Of a DNA stretch of 46,174 bases, positions 8,333-16,086 are shown in pieces. The stretch spans positions 1 through 46,174 of the forward strand of contig SBBO01000027.1 in assembly GCA_005239675.1 (NCBI GenBank), in the 5' to 3' direction. Numbering within the stretch: position 1 is the first letter of the stretch; the number at the start of each line of letters is the position of its first letter. Origin of the DNA: Planctomycetales bacterium (GTDB lineage: Bacteria; Omnitrophota; Gorgyraeia; Zapsychrales; Zapsychraceae). The notes beneath the pieces are model-generated. The model was not told where the DNA came from and ran no database searches. It worked only from the letters and a program-made list of their open reading frames with translations. A program made the translations under genes and the position numbers.

Positions 8333-10438
8333 ATGTCGATTAATTACTACGAAGAAAACAATATCGGCTTCATCGAATTCAACCAAGACGATTCCAAGGT
8401 CAACATCTTGACGGTACAAGCGCTGCAGGAACTTACTCTTATTGTTGCTCGGCTGCATAAGGCTGCGGCATTAAAGGCCGTTGTTTTTATCAGTAAAAAA
8501 TCCGACGTTTTTATCGCCGGCGCGGATATCAAGGAGATCGAGGGGATTAACGATCCAAGCAACGGTGAGGCTAAATCCAAGGCCGGGCAGGAAATCTTTA
8601 ACGCGATTGAAGACTTAAAGCCGCCAACCATTGCTGTCATTGATGGTGTGGCCTTGGGTGGTGGATGCGAGTTGGCCTTGGCATGCCAATATCGCCTCGC
8701 TACCTTTAATCCCAAAGCCCGTATTGGTCTACCTGAAGTGACCTTAGGCATCCTTCCGGGCTTTGGTGGCACCTATCGTCTACCACGACTCATTGGCTTG
8801 CCGGAAGGACTCAAGATGATCCTGGGAGGAAAACCTGTAGACACACCCAAGGCCCTGCGCCTAGGACTTGTAGACCGGCTCGTGACATCCAATGGACTCG
8901 AACGTCATTTAAATGAATTTATCGATGATGTATGTAATAAAAAGATCCCGGTGGACAAATACAGCCGACGGACTATTAAAGGTTTAGCTGTCTTTCAAGA
9001 AAAATCTTTCATTGGCCAAAGGATTGTCTTTCAAAGGGCAACCCAAGACGTCCTAAAAACGACTAAGGGTTTTTATCCTGCACCATTAAAAGCACTTCAC
9101 GTCATCAGGCAAAATTTCTACATGAATGATCGGGCCAAGGGCCTTGCCCTAGAATCTCAGGCCTTTGGCCAACTGGCCACTACAGCAATTTCCAAAAATC
9201 TTATCCGCGTCTTTTATCTCGCCGAAAAATACCGCAAATTGGGCGTACCTGACACAGAAGGTCTTGTGTCAAAGGCAATGACTAAATGCGGTATCGTGGG
9301 GGCTGGGGTCATGGGCGGTGGTATTGCCCAACTTTTCAGTTATATGGATATCTGGGTACGACTCAAAGACATCCATTATGACGCCCTGGCGCTGGGTCTC
9401 AAATCCGCGGCCAAGCTCTATCGAGATGCCGTCAAAAGACGACGGCTCAAGGCGCATGAGGCCATCGTCAAAATGGGCAAGATCGCCTCTACCATTGATT
9501 ACACCGGTTTTAGGAATACCGATATCGTTATCGAGGCCGTGGTCGAGGACATGGATATAAAACGCAAGGTCTTTCGCGAATTGAATAGCTGTGTCAACGA
9601 ACAGACAATTCTCGCAACCAATACCTCAGCCTTGTCGGTAAGCGAGCTGGCCAAGATAACGAAAGATCCTTCCAAAGTTATTGGCCTCCATTTTTTTAAT
9701 CCCGTCCATAAAATGCCACTCGTAGAAGTTATTACCACCCCGCAAACCAGCAAAGAAACGCTCGCGAGCGTCCTGGCGTTGGTCAAGCGCCTAGGCAAGA
9801 CTCCGATCCTGGTTAAAGATTCCTGTGGCTTTCTCGTTAACCGTATCTTGCTAGGTTATCTCAATGAGGCCGGACGCATATGGGAAGAGGGGGCAGACAT
9901 CGCCACCATAGACAAAATCATGACGGATTTTGGTATGCCCATGGGACCGCTTACGCTTTGTGATGAGATTGGACTGGATATCGGCATTAAGGTCCTGCGC
10001 ATCCTTGCTGATGGATTAGGAGAACGTTTTAAACCAGTTGCCATCTTTGAAAAGGCCTATACCGAAGGCTTTCTGGGAAAAAAATCCGGTAAGGGGTTTT
10101 ACCTACTCGACCGGCGGTCACTGGTCAAAACAAAACAATCCAACCTGCTCAATACAACCGAGTGTCTGCAACGCATGGTGTATCCAATGATCAATGAAGC
10201 GGCCCGATGCTTAGAGGAAAGAATTGTCGATGACCCGGGGGCGGTGGATGTTGGCATGATCTTCGGCACCGGCTTCCCGGCATTTCGCGGTGGATTACTA
10301 CGCTATGCCGACTCCTTGGGGATTAGCCATATAGTGGCTGGATTAAGGCAGCTCCAAGATAAATGGAGGGCCGCGCGCTTTGCGCCCGCTAACTATTTGA
10401 TAAAATTGCACAACGAACAACGAGGGTTCTACTCTTAA
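8333..10438 (+). CDS. fadJ: Two-domain enoyl-CoA hydratase / 3-hydroxyacyl-CoA dehydrogenase (FadJ/FadB type)
   Basis: The 701-aa protein hydrates enoyl-CoA and oxidises the resulting 3-hydroxyacyl-CoA with NAD+. The N-terminal crotonase domain shows IAGADIKEIEGI for the oxyanion hole, and both catalytic glutamates in ALGGGCELALACQYR and GLPEVTLGILPGFGGTYRLP. The dehydrogenase domain begins near residue 320 with GIVGAGVMGGGIAQ and continues with FFNPVHKMPLVEV, followed by a duplicated C-terminal domain. The frame is open upstream to 8264, overlapping thiolase, but the ATG at 8333 starts the expected domain and clears that overlap. The length matches FadJ/FadB, the alpha partner of the thiolase just upstream. 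Confidence 0.9.
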   Translation: MSINYYEENNIGFIEFNQDDSKVNILTVQALQELTLIVARLHKAAALKAVVFISKKSDVFIAGADIKEIEGINDPSNGEAKSKAGQEIFNAIEDLKPPTIAVIDGVALGGGCELALACQYRLATFNPKARIGLPEVTLGILPGFGGTYRLPRLIGLPEGLKMILGGKPVDTPKALRLGLVDRLVTSNGLERHLNEFIDDVCNKKIPVDKYSRRTIKGLAVFQEKSFIGQRIVFQRATQDVLKTTKGFYPAPLKALHVIRQNFYMNDRAKGLALESQAFGQLATTAISKNLIRVFYLAEKYRKLGVPDTEGLVSKAMTKCGIVGAGVMGGGIAQLFSYMDIWVRLKDIHYDALALGLKSAAKLYRDAVKRRRLKAHEAIVKMGKIASTIDYTGFRNTDIVIEAVVEDMDIKRKVFRELNSCVNEQTILATNTSALSVSELAKITKDPSKVIGLHFFNPVHKMPLVEVITTPQTSKETLASVLALVKRLGKTPILVKDSCGFLVNRILLGYLNEAGRIWEEGADIATIDKIMTDFGMPMGPLTLCDEIGLDIGIKVLRILADGLGERFKPVAIFEKAYTEGFLGKKSGKGFYLLDRRSLVKTKQSNLLNTTECLQRMVYPMINEAARCLEERIVDDPGAVDVGMIFGTGFPAFRGGLLRYADSLGISHIVAGLRQLQDKWRAARFAPANYLIKLHNEQRGFYS

Positions 10439-10461
10439 TTCATCACTAATTTTCTAAATTA

Positions 10462-11028
10462 ATGCAACGACGCGAACGACAAACCCTAATAACCGTTATT
10501 ACGGCAACTATTGGTTTCGTTTTGATTGTAACCGTACTGTGGCTGTACGCTAGACAATACCGGATGGTGGCGTATAACAACAGTTTCTATAAGTTCTCGC
10601 TGCGATATCCAGCAACATGGTCCTTCGCGGAAAACAAAAACGGCTCAGCCGTTATTTTTTATTCTCCACCGGAAAACCCTCTGGATCGCTTCTCGGAGAA
10701 CGTAAACATCGTAGTGCAGGATATTTCTAAAAACCCGCTGGACCTGGAGCAATATACAAAGATAGCCATCGACCAGATGCAGGCTATCTTTGAGACCAAC
10801 TTGGAGATCCTGGATTCAACTCAAGTCACCATGGATGGCCACCAAGGCCATCAATTGGAATTCATCGGTAAAGGCCCGGATGGAAATCTGCACTACCTGT
10901 GCCGCTGGACGCTTATTGATACTACCGCCTACCAAATAGCCTATGCCGCATTGGAGCCAGAAAACAAGGGGCATCTTAAAAGTGCCCAACGGATGATGCA
11001 TTCGTTCAAGATTCATTCAGACAATTAA
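10462..11028 (+). CDS. Membrane-anchored PsbP-like domain protein
   Basis: The 188-aa protein has one N-terminal transmembrane segment (about residues 8-29) after a basic RRER start, leaving the rest outside the membrane. The body opens with FYKFSLRYPATWSF and contains AVIFYSPPENP and NVNIVVQDIS, a pattern of the PsbP/DUF1795 fold, whose bacterial members bind unknown ligands or act in membrane-associated complexes. It ends the rightward run from the CoA ligase, 23 bases after fadJ, but no fatty-acid role can be read from the sequence. Fold assignment is moderate; function is unknown. Confidence 0.6.
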   Translation: MQRRERQTLITVITATIGFVLIVTVLWLYARQYRMVAYNNSFYKFSLRYPATWSFAENKNGSAVIFYSPPENPLDRFSENVNIVVQDISKNPLDLEQYTKIAIDQMQAIFETNLEILDSTQVTMDGHQGHQLEFIGKGPDGNLHYLCRWTLIDTTAYQIAYAALEPENKGHLKSAQRMMHSFKIHSDN

Positions 11029-11061
11029 AGGGGATCAAAAATCAGGAGAATTCCCTACTCT

Positions 11062-11604
11062 TCATAATCGTCTATTTTTCTGTTTACGATAGCGGTCTTT
11101 CGCTGCTTTAATGACCAAAATAGCTTCTTGGGAATTCTGCCAACCTTCAATCCCGGTCTTTTTATGTTCCAGTTCTTTGTATATCTTAAAGAAATGTTCG
11201 ATCTCCTTTAATAGGTGAGGAGGGATTTTTTTTAAATCAAAAATATGATTCCATGATGGATCGTTGATAGGAACGCACAAAATCTTTTCATCAGGACGGC
11301 CTTCATCGTGCATTTTAAATAAACCGATTGGCCTGACATCAATCACACAACCCGGAAATGTTTTCTCTGAAACAAGGACGAGGGCATCCAGGGGATCACC
11401 GTCTTCAGCTAAAGTTTGCGGGAAAAAACCGTAATCACTAGGATAATGAACCGCGGAAAACAACATCCTGTCAAATTTGATCATGTTGGTTTCCAGGTCA
11501 AATTCATATTTATTCCGGCTCCCTTTTGGGATCTCAATAATAACGGTGTAATATTGATTTTTATCGAACTTTTTATTCTGTTTCTTCGGTATAAAGCTCT
11601 TCAT
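11062..11604 (-). CDS. ppa: Inorganic pyrophosphatase (family I)
   Basis: This 180-aa soluble family I pyrophosphatase hydrolyses PPi to two phosphates. It shows IEIPKGSRNKYEFD near residues 24-36, YPSDYGFFPQTLAEDGDPLDALVL with the metal-binding aspartates around 68-73, and a C-terminal half with KIYKELEHKKTG. Length and motifs match bacterial Ppa. A strong Shine-Dalgarno AGGAGG lies about 10 bases before the ATG, and a promoter-like pair lies further upstream (11668-11696). It is transcribed opposite to the flanking fatty-acid genes, yet its substrate PPi is a product of the PaaK-like ligase, which gives the position some sense. Confidence 0.93.
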   Translation of the reverse strand: MKSFIPKKQNKKFDKNQYYTVIIEIPKGSRNKYEFDLETNMIKFDRMLFSAVHYPSDYGFFPQTLAEDGDPLDALVLVSEKTFPGCVIDVRPIGLFKMHDEGRPDEKILCVPINDPSWNHIFDLKKIPPHLLKEIEHFFKIYKELEHKKTGIEGWQNSQEAILVIKAAKDRYRKQKNRRL

Positions 11605-11667
11605 AGGTGCATGTCCTCCTAAAGATTTCTATTTAATGAGTCGTTGCAATAGACGAGTATTGATAAT

Positions 11668-11696
11668 ATACTAAGATAAATTCATCAATTTGTCGA
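11668..11696 (-). promoter_or_regulatory. Candidate sigma70-type promoter for ppa
   Basis: On the minus strand TCGACA and TAGTAT are separated by 17 bases, about 60 bases upstream of the ppa start codon, followed by a leader with a good AGGAGG. The match to consensus is fair and only pattern-based. Confidence 0.4.
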
Positions 11697-11735
11697 AAAC
11701 TTATTTGACCCTTTCCTTAAGAGAGTCAAAAGAAT

Positions 11736-11754
11736 ACGGCCTTTCGCCGTTTTT
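11736..11754 (+). terminator. Small hairpin plus T-run before the ferredoxin gene
   Basis: ACGGC (11736-11740) pairs with GCCGT (11746-11750) around a 5-base loop, followed by a run of T to 11754. This resembles a short intrinsic terminator or attenuator, but it ends only 8 bases before the ferredoxin start codon and the stem is just 5 base pairs. No rightward gene ends close upstream, so if real it would act as a leader element. Confidence 0.25.
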
Positions 11755-11762
11755 CCAAAATT

Positions 11763-12047
11763 ATGGATATTGAGAATATTCTCTATCAAAAACAAATCTT
11801 TGTTTGCACCAACGACCGTAAAAACGAAAAGCCCAGTTGCGGTGACCATTGCGGGGAGGCCGTCTTTACCGAGTTGCGACGCATAGCCAAAGAAAGGGGC
11901 CTGCACCCCAGAATCCGTGTGACCCAAGTCAAATGCCTTGGACAATGCGCTAACGGGGTCAACGTCATGGTCTACCCGGATGGGACGTGGTTTAAAAATG
12001 TCAGGCTCGATGATGTTGCAGAGTTAGCGAGACTTTATCTGTCATGA
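11763..12047 (+). CDS. Thioredoxin-like [2Fe-2S] ferredoxin
   Basis: The 94-aa protein matches the thioredoxin-fold [2Fe-2S] ferredoxins, which also form the NuoE-type domain of complex I and hydrogenases. Cysteines lie at residues 15, 26, 30, 58 and 62; the VKCLGQCANGVNVMVYPDGTWF segment is the family's second ligand pair. It should carry single electrons in the cytoplasm. It sits 24 bases before the acyl-CoA dehydrogenase and could be its electron partner, though acyl-CoA dehydrogenases normally use electron-transfer flavoprotein, which is not in the window. Confidence 0.85.
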   Translation: MDIENILYQKQIFVCTNDRKNEKPSCGDHCGEAVFTELRRIAKERGLHPRIRVTQVKCLGQCANGVNVMVYPDGTWFKNVRLDDVAELARLYLS

Positions 12048-12071
12048 ACGATCCCTTATGGATAAATTGAA

Positions 12072-13928
12072 ATGAGCCTATTTGATAAAAATATCAGCGA
12101 AGAAAAAAAGGCCTCCCTTGAACTAGCCGAGCAATCCCGGGAGACCCAATGGCAGTATCCCAGTTTTGCCCTACACTTATTTCATGGCAAGGTCCAGTGG
12201 CCACTTATTTATCCCTTTCCTGTCCAGTCCATTGAAGATAAACGTAAGGGGGATGAATTCCTCCGTAAGCTTGAGACATTCCTTAAAAACAATTTGGACC
12301 CCAATGCGATCGACGAAACTGGTGTCATCCCTGATCATGTCATCAAGGGTTTGGCGGACCTAGGCGCGTTCGCTATCAAGATCCCGGCCGAATATGGAGG
12401 ACTGGGGATGAGTCAAGTTAATTACAACCGAGCGATTCATTTGGTTGCCAGCTACTGCGGCTCTACGGCCGTTTTATTATCCGCCCACCAAAGCATTGGC
12501 GTCCCGCAACCATTGCAACTATTCGGTACCGATGCGCAAAAAGCCAAATATCTGCCGATGTTCGCCAAAGGTGCCATCTCAGCGTTTGCCTTAACCGAAC
12601 GGCAAGCAGGGTCGGACCCCCGGCAGATGACAACCACAGCCACTCCTACCGTTGATGGAAAGCATTTTCTCATCAACGGTGAGAAACTCTGGTGTACCAA
12701 CGGCCCCATCGCCCAGGTCATCGTCGTTATGGCGCTGACACCTCCCAAAATTGTTGCTGGCAAGGAACGCAAACAAATCACCGCCTTCATTGTTGAAACG
12801 AACACACCAGGTTTTGAGGTTGTCCAGCGTTGCCGCTTTATGGGGCTAAACGGTATCCAAAATGGCCTGTTGCGCTTTCACCAGATGAAGGTCCCTCGGG
12901 AGAATATTATTCTCGGGGAAGGGGAAGGGTTGAAATTGGCCCTAACGACTCTCAACACTGGACGTTTGACCCTACCGGCGGCCGCAACGGGTATTTCCAA
13001 ATGGTGCCTTAGGGTAGCACGACAATGGGCATTGGAACGCAAACAATGGGGGGCCTCCATTGGCGAACATGAAAGCATTGCTCTGAAGTTAGGTTATATG
13101 ACCAGTCATACCTTTGCCATGGATGCCATTAGCTGGTTGACCTGCACCATGGCTGATGATAAGAACAGAGATATCCGTCTAGAAGCGGCCATAGCCAAAT
13201 ATTTCTGCACCCATCACAGCTGGCATATTGTTGATGAAACCCTGCAAATTCGTGGTGGCTCAGGCTACGAACGACAGGCCTCGCTTAAAGCCAGAGGTGT
13301 GAGGGACTGGCCGGTGGAACGGGTCTTACGAGATACGCGCATCAACCTCATTATCGAGGGGACAACGGAGATCATGCACCTTTTTATTGCCCGTGAGGCG
13401 TTGGACCCCCACCTGTCCCGGCTTGAACCTTTATTAACGGCAACCACCTCAGCCGACCGAATAAAATGCATCATCCGCGCTTGCGGTTATTATTTAATCT
13501 GGTATCCAAAGCTGTGGCTGTCCGTGAGGGGGACTGTCCTCCCAGCAGTAGATGACCGAATCAAGCCGTACCTGACTTATATCGAACGTAACAGTCGACG
13601 CGCGGCACGGGCCATGTTCCATGCCATGCTTCGCTACCAAAAGAAATTGGAGGCCAGGCAAGCGGTTCTTAACCGCCTAGTAGACATCGGGACCGAGCTC
13701 TTTGTCATGAGTGCTGTGTGCATGTATGCGGACCATCTCATGAAACATGACCAAGAAAAGGCTAATTCCATTCTTTTAGCAGAACTCTATTGCCGTACAG
13801 CCCAGGAACGAATCGAGGCACTCTTTCATCGTCAACGCGGTTGCCTTGACCGAGACAACATTGCCGTTGCCCAGAAACTTTTGGCCCAAGAATACGCATG
13901 GCTGGAAAGTGATATCGTTAAATCATGA
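12072..13928 (+). CDS. Acyl-CoA dehydrogenase (long form, about 618 aa)
   Basis: This flavoprotein should introduce the trans-2 double bond into acyl-CoA, the first beta-oxidation step. The FAD/substrate motif FALTERQAGSDPRQM and the INGEKLWCTNG segment are clear, as are IRGGSGYERQ and IIEGTTEIMHLFIAREAL, where the catalytic glutamate of this branch is expected (about residue 429). At 618 aa it is about 230 residues longer than ordinary short- or medium-chain enzymes. It has an N-terminal extension of about 70 residues and a helical C-terminal extension, like the VLCAD/ACAD9 and FadE-like groups that act on long chains at membranes. It is 24 bases after the ferredoxin and overlaps the patatin fusion by four bases (ATGA). 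Confidence 0.87.
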   Translation: MSLFDKNISEEKKASLELAEQSRETQWQYPSFALHLFHGKVQWPLIYPFPVQSIEDKRKGDEFLRKLETFLKNNLDPNAIDETGVIPDHVIKGLADLGAFAIKIPAEYGGLGMSQVNYNRAIHLVASYCGSTAVLLSAHQSIGVPQPLQLFGTDAQKAKYLPMFAKGAISAFALTERQAGSDPRQMTTTATPTVDGKHFLINGEKLWCTNGPIAQVIVVMALTPPKIVAGKERKQITAFIVETNTPGFEVVQRCRFMGLNGIQNGLLRFHQMKVPRENIILGEGEGLKLALTTLNTGRLTLPAAATGISKWCLRVARQWALERKQWGASIGEHESIALKLGYMTSHTFAMDAISWLTCTMADDKNRDIRLEAAIAKYFCTHHSWHIVDETLQIRGGSGYERQASLKARGVRDWPVERVLRDTRINLIIEGTTEIMHLFIAREALDPHLSRLEPLLTATTSADRIKCIIRACGYYLIWYPKLWLSVRGTVLPAVDDRIKPYLTYIERNSRRAARAMFHAMLRYQKKLEARQAVLNRLVDIGTELFVMSAVCMYADHLMKHDQEKANSILLAELYCRTAQERIEALFHRQRGCLDRDNIAVAQKLLAQEYAWLESDIVKS

Positions 13929-16030
13929 ATAATTTATCTTCTCTTATCAACCGCTTCCATCTCATCCGGCAGATCCCGATTTTCACAGGACTTACCTGGC
14001 TGGAGCTGCATAAAATCGCGCGAAAGACGATATTCGCCGAATACAAAAAAGGTGACATCATCTGCCGTCAGGGTGACCCTCCGGATTTTTTTTATTGTCT
14101 CATTTCTGGGCGTTTATTGGCATACAAAAGTACCCTGCGGACAGAAAGAAAAGATATTGATTTTATTCACCGTGGCATGCATTTCGGCATTGTCTCGATC
14201 TTGACAGGTGAAAACCATTCGATGACCTTTGAGGCGCTCAACGACTCGGTCATTGTGAAAATCCCAAAAGAAGACTTCCAGACAATCCTTAAAGGTATGC
14301 CACAGCTAGGCTTACGGTTAAGCCATAGCCTTTCGCGACGTATCCGACGCGGCATCCATGACAATGTACAATCGAGCGTTTTCGAAAGTACAATTGTCTC
14401 TATCTACAGTCCGGTCAAGGGGACAGGAAGCTCTACATACGCAATCAATCTTGCCTTGAGCCTGCGCAAAGAAACAGGTAAGAATGTCATATTCATTAAC
14501 ATTCATTCCAAACAAAATAATGAGCATTCTCCCAAAGATGAGACATCTCCCCACTGGAAAGGCACGCCTATTGAGTTGGCCAAGATTGTCGATGACCATA
14601 CAAAAATACTGGAGCGGGTCATTAAACAGGATCTCCCCGTTGACCTCTTGAATGTCTCTTTTGATTCACAGGACATAGGCCTCAAGAAACAAATCGGACT
14701 TTTTGTCAGCGCCTTCGTGGGTGATTATCACTATGTCGTAGTTGATCTACCCAACGACATGGACGATATTGTACTCGAGACCTTAACTCAGTCGGATACG
14801 GTGCATCTTATTACGGAGGATCGGACCAGGGACCTGGAGTCCATCCGTAAAGTCGTGGACCGCCTCGAAAACGCCATGCACACCGACAGGTCATCGGCAA
14901 GGAGAAAGCTTAACGAGGAGAAAATACGCGTCATCATGCGCGTGCTTCAGGATAAAATCTATCCTTCCATTGAAGATATCAGCAAATGCCTGGATTATCC
15001 TGTCTATGCTACCTTGCCTTACATCCAGCCAGCAGAATTAACGCAACGGCGTGATTCCCAGTATTTATTTTTTCTACAGGCCCAATTAAACAGTGAATAT
15101 ACCATGACGATAACCCGCATCGCGCGCGAAATCGGCGGAGTTTCCGTGGGCCTAGCTCTCGGGGGAGGGGCGGCGCTAGGGATTGCCCATATAGGGGTCT
15201 TACGCGTCCTGGAAAAAGAAGGCATCCCGATAGATATCATTGCGGGAAGCAGCATGGGGGCACTGATTGCCGCTTTGTGGGCCATAGGCAAGGATACCGC
15301 TGAACTAGAGAAAATCGCTCGAGAGTTTGAACAGCGAAAGAGCTTAATGAATCTCATCGACATCGTCGTGCCTATCTCCGGACTCTTTGGGGGACGAAAA
15401 ATCAAACATTGGCTGCGAAAACATTTCGGAACACGGACATTTTACAGTGTTCGCGTTCCATTAAAGGTCGTTGCCTATGACTTGATCCGCCGTGAAGAGC
15501 TTATCCTGGAATCCGGACTACTCGTGGACGCTATTCGTAAAAGCATTGCCATCCCCGGCGTCCTTGAGCCAATTCGCGAGAAAGACCGGCTGATCATTGA
15601 CGGCGGAGTCCTTAATCCATTGCCGACCAATGTTCTTTCTAGTCGGCGTATAAAAAAAATTATCGCCGTCAATGTCCTACAATCACCCCACGACACGACC
15701 GAAAGCTTCGCCGCGGCTAAAGACGCCGAACTCAAATTGGAGCAATTATCCTTTCATCAAGCGCCGTTTCGCTTCCTGCAATTCCGCATACTGCGCTTTT
15801 TACTGGACCCCTTCAAACACAACATCTCGGATATCATCGTGCGTACCCTCCAAGCGAGCGAATACGTGTTGGCGGAACAAAGCGCTCAACAAGCAGATGT
15901 CGTGATCCATCCCGATTTGGTTGGTATTAACTGGTTCGAACTCTATAAGGTCGAGGATCTCATCAGGCGTGGGGAGGAAGCTACCTACCGAGCCATGCCG
16001 GAAATTAAAAAGCTAATTGAAACTGAATAA
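13925..16030 (+). CDS. Cyclic nucleotide-binding domain / CpaE-like ATPase-like domain / patatin-like phospholipase fusion
   Basis: This 701-aa protein has three parts. Residues about 15-140 form a cyclic nucleotide-binding domain (YKKGDIICRQGDPPDFFYCLISG). Residues about 155-370 resemble a MinD/CpaE ATPase with the deviant loop SPVKGTGSSTYAINLALSL, in which the usual Walker K-T/S is S-T. From about residue 405 there is a patatin-like lipase with oxyanion loop LGGGAALGIAHIG, nucleophile serine in GSSMG (about 441) and aspartate in DGGVLNPLP (about 559). The order cNMP sensor then patatin recalls the NTE family of lysophospholipases. It overlaps the acyl-CoA dehydrogenase stop by four bases, so it may free acyl chains from membrane lipid for the neighbouring oxidation genes. 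Whether it binds cAMP, cGMP or neither is unknown. Confidence 0.87.
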   Translation: MNNLSSLINRFHLIRQIPIFTGLTWLELHKIARKTIFAEYKKGDIICRQGDPPDFFYCLISGRLLAYKSTLRTERKDIDFIHRGMHFGIVSILTGENHSMTFEALNDSVIVKIPKEDFQTILKGMPQLGLRLSHSLSRRIRRGIHDNVQSSVFESTIVSIYSPVKGTGSSTYAINLALSLRKETGKNVIFINIHSKQNNEHSPKDETSPHWKGTPIELAKIVDDHTKILERVIKQDLPVDLLNVSFDSQDIGLKKQIGLFVSAFVGDYHYVVVDLPNDMDDIVLETLTQSDTVHLITEDRTRDLESIRKVVDRLENAMHTDRSSARRKLNEEKIRVIMRVLQDKIYPSIEDISKCLDYPVYATLPYIQPAELTQRRDSQYLFFLQAQLNSEYTMTITRIAREIGGVSVGLALGGGAALGIAHIGVLRVLEKEGIPIDIIAGSSMGALIAALWAIGKDTAELEKIAREFEQRKSLMNLIDIVVPISGLFGGRKIKHWLRKHFGTRTFYSVRVPLKVVAYDLIRREELILESGLLVDAIRKSIAIPGVLEPIREKDRLIIDGGVLNPLPTNVLSSRRIKKIIAVNVLQSPHDTTESFAAAKDAELKLEQLSFHQAPFRFLQFRILRFLLDPFKHNISDIIVRTLQASEYVLAEQSAQQADVVIHPDLVGINWFELYKVEDLIRRGEEATYRAMPEIKKLIETE

Positions 16031-16086
16031 GCCTTAAATAAATTCTTCCTGTTGCCTGCTAATTAAATCTGTTTACGTTATACAAA

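Noticed and set aside
16052-16084. Promoter (TTGCCT with TATACA) for the triple fusion
   Set aside because: The -10-like box ends 2 bases before the ATG, so transcription would start inside the gene; the pattern is probably chance.
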